This document shows, piece after piece, positions 55,438 through 64,000 of a DNA stretch of 64,000 nt (within the stretch, counting starts at the first letter, position 1; the number at the start of each line of letters is the position of its first letter). Position numbers and translations under genes: made by a program. The stretch spans positions 10,034-74,033 of the forward strand of contig QZCP01000167.1 in assembly GCA_003956705.1 (NCBI GenBank), given 5' to 3'. The notes under the pieces were generated by a model. That model was given only the letters and a program-made list of their open reading frames with translations. It made no database searches and was not told where the DNA came from. The stretch comes from Brevipalpus yothersi. Its lineage: Eukaryota; Arthropoda; Arachnida; Trombidiformes; Tenuipalpidae.

Positions 55438-58400
55438 GAGAGAGACAGAGAGAGAGAGAGAGACAGAGGAGAACCTAAAAGAACGAAAAAAGGAACAAAA
55501 AGTTATGCTGACCAAACTGATGATGATGGAATAAAAAGAAACGGAAAAGAGATGCAAGCGATTGATCTGTATAGAGAAGAGAGAATGAATCAAAGGTATC
55601 AAATCGCTATGCATCATTAAATCGAATAGGAGAGGAATGATCAACAATATTTCGAAAGTTTGTGTGTGTAGAGAAAGGAGCGAAAGAGAGAGAAAATTAA
55701 AGGGGATAAATTTTAACTATTCAACACCAAAACAAACAACATCAATGAGTGATGCAATTGATTCAAACCTGAGGATCTGTGGCAGTATCGTGTTTTGACT
55801 TTCGCTTACTACTTCCACGTCGGAAGATGCTAAGCGAACGTCTTCTTCCCTTGCCATTCTCTTCATCAATACTGATGATGATGGGTGATGTATGCGGTGG
55901 TGAACAATGGATTGCGCAATGTGAACAGCGTGGTTTGGTATGTGTGTATTATTATTATGTTTGTGGTTAATTAAAGATGATATCAGATGAGAATGATAGC
56001 GTGATGTATGTTGAATGGTGATGAGCAGAGGTGTATGTGGGAAAAGCAGAAAGCAGAAAGCAGAGGTTGATAAGTGTTACCGTTAATTGTGGATAAATAT
56101 CAATTTGGAATGAAATCGAAATAAAAATAGAAGTAACCAAAGAGCAGTCATCAACACGAGTTTCATGTTGATTTCCAACAGAAAGAGGGGCAAAAAATAA
56201 ACCACATAATAACCGGGAATAGCAGTACAAAAATGTGAGGGAATAAGCATTTGTGTGCAACTTAGATTACCTTAGATTTGACCTCACAGAGCCTTTTCGA
56301 CTGGCCTCTTGACCTCCACTTCCAGTATCATGATCATCATGATCACGGCTTGCGTGCGAATTGCTTTGGCGCACAGCACCCATTAAACGTTGCAAAAGCG
56401 ATGGACGCTGATGATTATTGATCAGTGTTCATGTGTATGTGTTAATTAAGGTGTTTCATTGGTGTGATTAGATGAGCGGTGATTTGTGATGATAAGCAAT
56501 GGGCAGTTGGAGAGAGAGAAGAAAGAGAGAGAGAAAAGCTTTTCTAAGCATTATTGGAATATCGTGGCTATTGGAATATATTTTCAAGCATAATATTTTT
56601 TGTGGTGAGTTGATTGAGTGAGAGAAATATAGAAAAATAGATAAGGTATTGTGAGATAAATAATTCTGAAGATAGGGAGGAAAAAATTAAAAAAATTGGT
56701 GAGAGCAAAATCTTGATGATAAGGATAGTTCCCATAAAATTTTCCATACAACATTGAAAGAGTCAAATGGTTGAATGAAAAATTAATGGAAAAAAGAGTG
56801 GAAAATGTGATATTTTTCGATAAAATAAATCAGAGTGAGCACAAGTGAAGTGGAAAGGAAATTTTCCAAAGAAAATAACCAAAAAAAAAGATCATGTCAG
56901 ATTTTCTTCCTTGGGTATATATTAGGGAAACCGATTGAGACAAAGAGGAACGGATAAATTTGAAGAGTTCAAAATAAGAAGAAAAAATTGAGGGTTTCCA
57001 AATGTTCAGGATACCTTTCCAATTCTCAAAAGAAAAGAATCTCCTGTCAACAATGGGTTACCAATATATATACACCAGGAATAGAAAATAATCAGAAAAA
57101 GAGAGTAACATGGAATTGAGAAGATGGAGAAGAAGGAGAAGAAGAGAAAGAAGTAAAAAAATCAAAGATAAAATAAAAGACACATGAGCTACAAGCAATG
57201 GGCTATTTCCTTTCAAGTGTAAGTAGTGCCAATATATATCTTGGTGTGTTCTCTTGATATGTTTTTGCTTTTTTCTTCTGTTTTGTTTTTGCTTGTGTGT
57301 GAGTGAAAGTTGAAAAAGAGGGATGAAAAAATTCTTTTTCGATCGTGGAGATGAAATTGATTGCGCTTTTGGGGAGTCAAGATGTTGGGATGTAGGTCAG
57401 TAGTAGCAAAATTTTGGTTACTTGCATGGGCATGGTATGTGTTATATATGTGAGTGTGTGAGTGGGTGGATGTGTAGAGCATAAGCGTTAAATACACATA
57501 CAGAGGACAAGCTCTAGTATAATATACAGTGAGTAGGGAATAGTAGAGAGAATCTTGCAAATAGTATGAAGAGTGTGAGATAAACAGAATAATATTCTCA
57601 GAATATTAATGTGAAATGGTCAACAACAGTGTGGATGGGTGAAAGATCAACCAGATAAATGCCAATAACATGGTATACAAGGCATGCTCATTATTATTAA
57701 TACAAGAGAGAAAAATTTTTCATCCAACAGAGGAATGTTGTTGAATAGAATGTAGAAGAAGCAAAACCTCGACTGTTGAAAGGCAGAAAGCTTGATAGTT
57801 ATGATTATAGGCAAAATTGTATCAGACTTGGTATCAAATCATTATTCATCTTCCTCAGTGAATAAAAAGAATAGTTCATGATAAACATGCATAGTAAGGG
57901 GTTAACTGAAAGAAAGAAAGAAGGAAAGAGAGAGAGAGAGAGAGAAAATAACGGGACCAAGTGAATGGAATCGGTGAAAGCTTATTCCCATGTCTAATGT
58001 ATCATTCGCTAGAAAATTTTGATAACTAAAGGAGAGAATAAAGAAGTATTATAGAAGAGAGAGAGAGAGAGAGAGNAGAAAGTGAAACAGAGCATATTAA
58101 GCTAGCTTTGCTCTGATTGATAGCTTCAGATAGCTGTGTGAATTCTAGTGGATTTTATGTTTTGCATTCTCAGGAACTGGCAATATGAAGAACAAAAAGG
58201 CTAATATTCGCTTTGCACACAAAGTGGGTGAGAAAAATCATGGAAGAAGAAATGTTTTCCATGGAAAAACAGTGTAATTCATGAAAATACAAGCCAGATA
58301 GATGATAATCATCCGATCTAAGGGAGTGAAAAGAGAAAACATTACACTAAGAGGAAGACGAATCTTCTAGTAGTACTGTAGTAGTACAGTGGTGGTTGCT

Positions 58401-61400
58401 GATGAAAATGGGAGTGATTGATGAGTAGCATGAAAAAAAGTATCGAGATTGAAATTGAAACTAGAATCATTGCATACAAGAGGAGAAAATCTTGATGATA
58501 TACACACATACAGTGGAAAAGAGTCAAGATGGATGGTATTCAACACCTGAAGTAAAGAGCAATCAGGCTGATGGAGTTTTGTTTTATGATAAAGTGCTGG
58601 AAGAAGGATAGATGAATAGTAAGATGCATACAAATACGTGGAAATTATACCAGTGATATATTCAACTGATAAAAGAATCAATAAAAAAATGAGAAATCAA
58701 AGGAGAAAATTTTCAAATATATCTCAGGTATCAAATAAAAGAATAGAAGAAGACTCATGATCAAAGTCAATGTTTTAGTAGAATCTATTACAAAGCAGTG
58801 GAAGATAGGAGGAAGAAAAGAGAGTAGAATAGATGCAAATTAAATCGAAAAGTGCATGGTAATAATTTGAAAGGGAAAAGATGCAGACATGAATTCTAGG
58901 GGGGAAGTAAATATGTGAATATGTAAATATAAACTATATATAGATATATTCTGGATACACTACCGCAGCATCGTCAGAAGGAGGGCGAGCACTTTTATCC
59001 TGAAAAAACACAACACAATCACAATTAAACAACACTTATTTTGATTTTACGATACAATAAGGAACATTGGAATATGATGGCCATTGTAATCTAATTTAGC
59101 AGTTTATGCGGATAATTTTCGTTATTTTTGGTTAGCATGATGTCGATTTTGTTTTGGGGAAGGAAGATAAATTTGGGTATTTGAGAGAGAAAATACGATC
59201 AAGGAGAAATCTAATTTTGATAATATGCATGGAATTGGGGGGAATATTAGATGAGCAGCAGACAATTTCATTTGATCTCCTCGCAAATGTTTCCACTTTG
59301 GTGTCAAATTGAAATTTTAGTTAATCAAGTGGAGGTTGATAACTTAATTGAATTATAATAAACTAACTAATGCTTATGTTTAGCTTATTGTGTGTGATCT
59401 TAAGATCAGAGAAGATCTTTTAGAGCGGAATTTTAGGAATAATCATTAAGTTTTCTTGTCGAAAAGAAAAAACCCATTTTGTTAGAGAGAGAAAGACAAG
59501 TCAGCATAAACAATGAGTAACAATTGAAAAATGATTGAAATGTAGGGAATTGGAAGATTTAAGGTTGAAAAAAATAGAAAAGATGATAGGTAAAGTAGAT
59601 GAATGTAGGCTATGTTTCTCAGAAGATCATAATTTAGAATTTTGGAACTAGGGCTGTTAATTAAGAGGAATCTTAATAGAATTTCTGAAGTTTATATGAG
59701 GTTCGCCTGAATGTTAATATCTTTCGAGTTAGTGAGAGTATGTCAAATTGAATGAAGAAAGAAAGATGGAGAGATAAAGGGTTAAGGCATTCAAGAAAAG
59801 ATTGAATGTTACATTTAATCCAGTTCCCGGTAGCTTTCCAAACTTGGTTGCTCTCCAATTTTCCAAAACCATGAGACCGGCATAAATTTTGCCAATACTC
59901 AGTTTATTTCGAGCAATTTCTGGAAGAAAATGTCAAAAATTTAGTATCAATGATCGAGTTCAGAGAAATACATGTATCAACTTAAGCATCATATCATCTG
60001 CATCATAGCAGAGAAATATCAGCTTAAGATTCACAAATTTGAAGGAATAATAATTACCTTCCTCTGGAGGAACAAGTTTATCAACCATTTTCTTAGCTTG
60101 AAGTGGCCAAAGTTTCTTGATTGTTTCACGCAATTCTCGATCAGCTTGATCTCTTTCCTCTGGATCACGCATTTTGATGGACAAATTTTCTCGGATCAAA
60201 GCGAACAATGTGGAAGAAAAATTGACTTTGCCATCAGGTGTCATGGGCATATTCATACGAATGAGTTTCTAAATTGTCAGAGGAAAGTAAAATAGTGAGG
60301 TTAGCTCAATAATGATTTCATGATCCACAAAACATACTTTGTAGGCAAGTCGATTAGGACATTTGTTTCCAAAACCAAGTGGAGGATCCATATTGCGCAA
60401 CATATCATACATTTCGGTGAAATGTATCCATCCGGTAGCATTCGGATCATATTCAGCCCAAACACGAATAAATTCATCAAGATGATGGGCACCAAGAATG
60501 GAAGAATCTCGAGTAAGATAGTCAAAATTGTCCATAATGACAGCGATGAAAAGATTGAGCATCTTAAAGAAAATTTTGGTAAAGAGTGAAAATATGTGAG
60601 ACTTGAGATGATAAATGAAAACTTTTCATGGTAATACGAATTCTTAGATATACTTTTTTCTCTCTCTTTCTCTCTTTCTTCCACTCTCGTTTTCCAGAAT
60701 ACTTACCAGGAAAGAGCAGAAGAATATGAAGCTCACAAAATAAGCATAAGCCCATATTGATCCACATTCTTGTGATCGTTTCACTTTTGGATCACACGGT
60801 CTACCTTTAATACAGGCTAACATGATCGCTTGCCATGCTTCACCAGTAGCACATCTATTGTAAGTATGTTTGTAGGTTCAATAATCGCCAATAATCGAGA
60901 TCAGATACATGATCACCATGGGAAGTAAGAAAGGTTAGAATGTTAGCTAGATGATTAAGAAATCTTTTATCTGAGTTGTGTTTAGTATTTCAATTATCCA
61001 TGGGCATGGAGAGCGTGTGTGTGTGTGTATACATATCTATGTTAGTGTATGTGGTTAAAGTGAATCGGACAAAATCTCATGATAATGATATCTTCTTCCG
61101 ATTCTCTTCTCATTTCAACACTATCGACAAATAGAAAAGGATAAGCATTCCCAAAGCAAGAATAACAATCATGACAGATAATAGCTATCGATCTTTTTTT
61201 CCACATAATATTTAATGCTTTACACGCAAAAGTGATTCAGAGAAAAATATTAATTGAAAGAGTGAAAAATTTAGATGCATATCAATTTTTCTCTCCTTCA
61301 TCAACTCAATTCACTTGATTAGCTCAACTAAAACAATGCACACATTTATACACCATTAACATGCAAACAAACATGCATATGACCTGTGAAAATTGATCTG

Positions 61401-64000
61401 AATCAATCAGCAAATCATTTAACTAATTACGATGGTTATGTATGGTCATGATGAGTATGTGTGTATTAAACATTTGAGCTTTTGGCATCAGAAAAGTGCG
61501 CAATTAATGTTCAGTAATGTTCATTATTATCATGATTTTAGCTTAGATCAGGCCCTCGTTTAGATCAAGAAAAATTTTCGATGTGCGAACAACAAAACTG
61601 AGTTTGGTGTGTATATATTATGAGTGAATGATTATCGAATTTATGTGTGTATGAGTGTAAATATCATATGTATATATGTGTATGTATTTGGGACAAAATT
61701 TGGTGCGTATTGTTGTTTTGGGTTTGTGTGTCAGACTAATACTTGCCTGAATAGGAGCATTAACCCTTGAAAGAAGGATCTAAAATTGTTATGACGATTA
61801 ATGGCAGAATCCGTGCGCAAATCTATATTGCCGAAAACCTATGGGCCGATGCGAGAGGCATATGATGAGAGGGAAGGAAAAGAGAAGCAACATAGCAATA
61901 GTAATAATAATAATAATGTATATTCTAATTTTTTATAGAATGAAAGAGAGAGAGGATAATTAGTGTGTGAGTGTATGAAATATGAATTCAATCAAAGAAA
62001 GCCAAAAAAAAAATGAAAATTGTTCTGAAATCAACTAGATTGATGAGCTTAAAGCTCATTCGAAACTCTAGAATCGCGAACTCTAACCAGGGAAATATGC
62101 TTCTAAGAATCTAAAAATTTACATCTAGGATTACTATTGAAGTTAGGATAATCATTTGATTGAAGGGACAGGTAGAAGAGTAGTTCTATCTATTGAATAT
62201 AAATTTTACCCAAATGACACTTCTATCGATCTTTAAAGCCCCAGCAGACAATCAAGGTGTATTCAATAGTATTTGATATCTGAAAGTTCGATATCTCATA
62301 TTATCATCGGAAGATACAATGTTCACTGTCAATTGGATTATCATGATGGTGATGGTAATTCGTGTTTTGCGGATCAAAAAACTACCATAGCAATCATATT
62401 TCTATTTACCACATATTAATACACACTTCTAATATCTAACAGAGCAATAACTAGGCTATATATTACACAACTATGGAGCATAAAATCTAATGAGGCGTCC
62501 ACATTCAGACAATCGTAGCAACAACTTGGAATTCTTCTATTCATCTAAATATTTTTAAACACACTGTCTCAATGCTTTGACAGGTTCTTGGTTGATGTTT
62601 TTTTTGGTTTCACTTTTGGTAAGTGTTGTTATGATTATCATTAATTGCCTGACCCATGAAAACTCACCGGAACAATAGCATGAGAGAATGTATGAATGTT
62701 TGAAAGTTGTTGTGACGATTAATTTCACTCTGAGGATCATTCTTAATGTTACCAAAAACCTGATAGAAAGGTGGAAAGTAATGTAATTGATTTGTGTGAT
62801 TGATTTTTCCTTTTTCTTCTCTCGATTTGAATTTGAATTTGAATTGAATCCATGTTTTTCAGTTTTTTTTCAGCACGAAACTTGATTATCAAATTTTCAA
62901 CTATACCTACATCTAATGCTAATCTAATTGATTCTTAGGTTGGTGAAAAAAATTCGCGTAATTAATTGTGGTTTGAAAAAATAAAAATAAAAACTTGAAA
63001 TAATGTGAAGAATGTGGTGAGATAATGATAACGATGATGGAAAAAATATCATGAAGAAAATAATTCAAATCATACCTGCATTCCGATGATGGCATAGATG
63101 AAAAATAGCATGGCAATCAGTAAGCATACATATGGTAAAGCCTAAGGAAACGAATTGGAAAAGAAGAAAAATATTGAGATTAATTATACATATTTCCAAT
63201 TGATTCCAGTGAAATATTTACTTTGAAAGACTGTATGAATGTCCAGAGCAAAATTCGTATAGTGTATCCTTGACGTAATAGCTTGATAAGTCGAGCAGCA
63301 CGAAAAAGACGCAAAAAGCCAACATTTAATTGTGCACTCTTAATTAGTGGTGGAGAGAAGAGAAGAAGAAAAAACAATTAACAATATTGTTCATCTGATT
63401 GAAAGTAGTTGATTATTTACAGTTGTTGTGGTCTCCATAACCATCGCATCGATAACGCTACCAACTACACAGACAAAATCGAATATATTCCAATAGTCTT
63501 TGAAAAAGTTCTAGTTCATTTTGTGTAAGTGGAAAAAGAGAGACGATCATCCGATTGAATTAACAATCATCAATCGATGATGTGTAATAGAAAGATTGGT
63601 ATTAGATAGAGAATACATTCTTCTCCTAGATCATGGAGATCAGAATAGGAAATAGGAGAGAGGGAGAGAGATGGTGGAACTGACAAGGAGACATGGTGAT
63701 AAGAGAGATAAAGCAGCCTATTGACTTGATTACAATCAAATTCATGAAGATAAATTAACACCTTTCTGAATATCAGGAGGAATGAAAAAAACGTTCAGAA
63801 AAATTGATCATATTCTGAGAATATTCCATATTAATGGAGAAAAAAAGAGGAGGTAGACATGAATTTCTTTGGAAGATGTAATGTGTACGATTAATAAAAA
63901 GAAATGGTGATTAGGATTAGAGTAATGAATATTGAATAATAAGCAAACCTTGCATCCGAATGCCACTAGTTTTAGGCAACACTCTACTGTGTACATGACG
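51945..64000 (-). CDS. cac: CaV2 voltage-gated calcium channel alpha1 subunit, C-terminal half (cacophony type), 5' end outside window
   Basis: Presynaptic calcium channel that triggers transmitter release. Exons in transcript order: 63949-64000 (partial), 63421-63510, 63222-63338, 63076-63141, then 62668-62759 or 61747-61838, 60707-60854, 60338-60562, 60058-60268, 59813-59919, 58964-58999, 56271-56407, 55769-55871, 53591-53915, 53088-53293, 52651-52977, 52413-52580, 51945-52331. With one of the two alternative exons this gives 931 aa plus stop in unbroken frame. Landmarks: domain IV S2-S3 (DYWNIFDFVCVVGS), S4 voltage sensor (FLRLFRAARLIKLLRQG), S5, selectivity-filter region CATGEAWQ, S6 (SFIFFCSFLMLNLFIAVIMD), EF-hand (DPNATGWIHFTEM), pre-IQ, IQ (IGKIYAGLMVLENW), then a long Arg/Ser/Pro tail with the RIM-BP-binding RRLPPTP and C-terminal DDDWF. 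CaV2 class follows from these tail motifs; CaV1 and CaV3 lack them. Odd: terminal Phe where Cys is usual. Confidence 0.96.
52413..52580 (-). CDS. cac: CaV2 tail exon
   Basis: 56 codons, phase 0 both sides, donor GTAAGT. Encodes HSTSQIAHMVPLASEW and SKGGRELPR. Confidence 0.85.
52651..52977 (-). CDS. cac: CaV2 tail exon with RIM-BP motif
   Basis: 109 codons, phase 0, no internal ATG-led ORF. Contains RGRRLPPTPLKRA, the proline motif bound by RIM-BP SH3 domains in CaV2 family members, and a duplicated EINFPTLSHSPT / NINFPKVNASPT unit. The acceptor is an AG-CAG (NAGNAG) pair, so one Gln may be optional. Confidence 0.88.
53088..53293 (-). CDS. cac: CaV2 tail exon (Arg/Ser-rich)
   Basis: Acceptor ACCAG, donor GTAAGT. 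Encodes KLLGDDILLYGSPLLGRSPS and a basic RRRRRSRSPWRGPP stretch. Confidence 0.88.
53591..53915 (-). CDS. cac: CaV2 tail exon (Gly-rich)
   Basis: Acceptor AATCAG, donor GTATGT after one base of a codon. Encodes NSAFPQMAHLKPDVKVTRPG, a poly-Gly run and SRLRSPRPSDVGFADIVTD. Confidence 0.88.
53916..55768 (-). other. CaV2 intron (1.9 kb)
   Basis: Contains a TAG-type trinucleotide patch near 54380-54420, a TA run near 55211 and the long GA tract at 55341-55469. No further exon recognised. Confidence 0.75.
55341..55469. repeat. Composite (GAAA)n(GA)n tract, 130 bp
   Basis: GAAA tetramers followed by GA repeat broken by GACA units. On the CaV2 transcript this reads as a long CU/pyrimidine tract. 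Confidence 0.95.
55769..55871 (-). CDS. cac: CaV2 tail exon
   Basis: Acceptor CATCAG, donor GTTTGA. Completes a Ser codon and encodes SIDEENGKGRRRSLSIFRRG. Confidence 0.8.
56271..56407 (-). CDS. cac: CaV2 tail exon
   Basis: Acceptor CATCAG, donor GTAATC. Encodes RPSLLQRLMGAVRQSNSHAS and ends SVRSNL plus two bases. Confidence 0.82.
56408..58963 (-). other. CaV2 intron (2.6 kb)
   Basis: AT-rich with short GA runs (57930, 58055-58075) and one ambiguous base at 58076. No further exon recognised. Confidence 0.75.
58964..58999 (-). CDS. cac: CaV2 36-bp microexon
   Basis: Acceptor TTTCAG, donor GTAGTG; twelve codons, DKSARPPSDDAA, phase 0 at both ends, so it can be skipped without breaking frame. 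Confidence 0.75.
59813..59919 (-). CDS. cac: CaV2 IQ-domain exon
   Basis: Acceptor TTCCAG, donor GTAACA. Encodes IARNKLSIGKIYAGLMVLEN, the calmodulin-binding IQ helix of the channel, then WRATKFGKLPGTGLN. Confidence 0.9.
60058..60268 (-). CDS. cac: CaV2 pre-IQ exon
   Basis: Acceptor ATTTAG, donor GTAATT. Encodes KLIRMNMPMTPDGKVNFSST, LFALIRENLSIKM and LWPLQAKKMVDKLVPPEE. Confidence 0.95.
60338..60562 (-). CDS. cac: CaV2 exon: end of IVS6 and EF-hand
   Basis: 75 codons, phase 0. Encodes MLNLFIAVIMDNFDYLTRDS (S6 end and start of the cytoplasmic tail), then the EF-hand region and PPLGFGNKCPNRLAYK. Confidence 0.97.
60707..60854 (-). CDS. cac: CaV2 exon: domain IV pore and S6
   Basis: Acceptor AATAG, donor GTAAGT. 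Completes the Arg codon of either alternative exon, then CATGEAWQ with the domain IV selectivity-filter Glu, and S6 AYAYFVSFIFFCSFL. Confidence 0.97.
60855..61746 (-). other. CaV2 intron downstream of alternative exon B
   Basis: AT-rich with TG runs near 61015-61030. Starts with a GC donor when used with exon B. No third alternative exon seen. Confidence 0.7.
61747..61838 (-). CDS. cac: CaV2 alternative exon B (domain IV S5-P)
   Basis: 92 bp, acceptor CCATAG, donor GCAAGT (a GC-AG intron). Encodes VFGNIDLRTDSAINRHNN then FRSFFQGLMLLF plus AG. Same length, start phase and end phase as 62668-62759, and covers the same 30 residues of the turret and P-helix. Confidence 0.9.
61839..62667 (-). other. 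Spacer between CaV2 alternative exons A and B
   Basis: 829 bp of AT-rich sequence. Any RNA structure or splicing silencer enforcing exclusive choice would be expected here or in the flanking introns; I could not identify one by eye. Confidence 0.7.
62668..62759 (-). CDS. cac: CaV2 alternative exon A (domain IV S5-P)
   Basis: 92 bp, acceptor TATCAG, donor GTGAGT. Encodes VFGNIKNDPQSEINRHNN then FQTFIHSLMLLF plus CG. Homologous to exon B, which lies 829 bp downstream in the transcript. Confidence 0.92.
63076..63141 (-). CDS. cac: CaV2 exon: domain IV S5
   Basis: 22 codons, phase 0, encoding ALPYVCLLIAMLFFIYAIIG and MQ; acceptor CCTTAG, donor GTATGA. Confidence 0.96.
63222..63338 (-). CDS. cac: CaV2 exon: domain IV S3-S4 voltage sensor
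   Basis: 39 codons, phase 0: SAQLNVGFLRLFRAARLIKL, LRQGYTIRILLWTFIQSFK. Positive residues every third position mark S4. Confidence 0.97.
63421..63510 (-). CDS. cac: CaV2 exon: domain IV S3
   Basis: 30 codons, phase 0: NFFKDYWNIFDFVCVVGSVI then DAMVMETTTT; acceptor AACTAG, donor GTAAAT. Confidence 0.95.
63949..64000 (-). CDS. cac: CaV2 exon: domain IV S2 (partial, runs off window)
   Basis: Encodes VMYTVECCLKLVAFGCK up to the donor GTTTGC. The exon continues beyond 64000. Confidence 0.88.

Overview
The window is animal nuclear DNA, AT-rich and full of (CT)n/(GA)n microsatellites. It holds GT-AG split genes, including synaptic genes (a neuroligin and a presynaptic CaV2 calcium channel), so the source has a nervous system. 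From memory of the family, the CaV2 part reads most like arthropod cacophony. Short (63-115 bp) introns in a housekeeping gene next to multi-kb introns in neural genes, low GC, and little recognisable transposon sequence suggest a compact arthropod genome. An acariform mite is my best guess, but the sequence alone does not prove it.

Layout. (1) 1-21.1 kb, plus strand: the 3' seven coding exons of a neuroligin, from the esterase-like domain through the transmembrane helix to the stop at 21105. Its N-terminal exons are not in the window. (2) 21.1-25.7 kb: no gene recognised. (3) 25.7-26.7 kb, minus strand: a two-exon gene for a small secreted acidic/helical orphan protein; exon 1 encodes only the signal peptide. 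(4) 28.7-44.4 kb, minus strand: a complete three-exon class A GPCR with a 14 kb first intron. Nested in that intron on the opposite strand (33.2-34.3 kb) is a second secreted orphan gene with its own TATA box and poly(A) signal. Its signal peptide and mature part lie in different frames, joined exactly at a CCCTTTA heptamer. (5) 46.1-50.8 kb, plus strand: complete POLR3A (RNA polymerase III largest subunit), 8 exons, 1392 aa. (6) 51.0-51.3 kb, minus: a 91-aa ORF with a GWNDPP motif. (7) 51.9-64.0 kb, minus: the 3' half of a CaV2 (cacophony-type) alpha1 subunit, from domain IV S2 to the C-terminus. One segment exists as two exons of equal length and phase (mutually exclusive).

How they fit together: neuroligin is a postsynaptic adhesion receptor and CaV2 the presynaptic release channel, so two synaptic genes lie about 31 kb apart. 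POLR3A is general transcription machinery. The GPCR and the two secreted proteins have no assignable pathway. I see no operon-like logic. The most notable signals are the alternative CaV2 pore exons (one with a GC donor), the altered CaV2 C-terminal tripeptide, the rearranged esterase triad of the neuroligin, the out-of-frame signal peptide of the nested gene, and two GC-rich CGCTCG elements.
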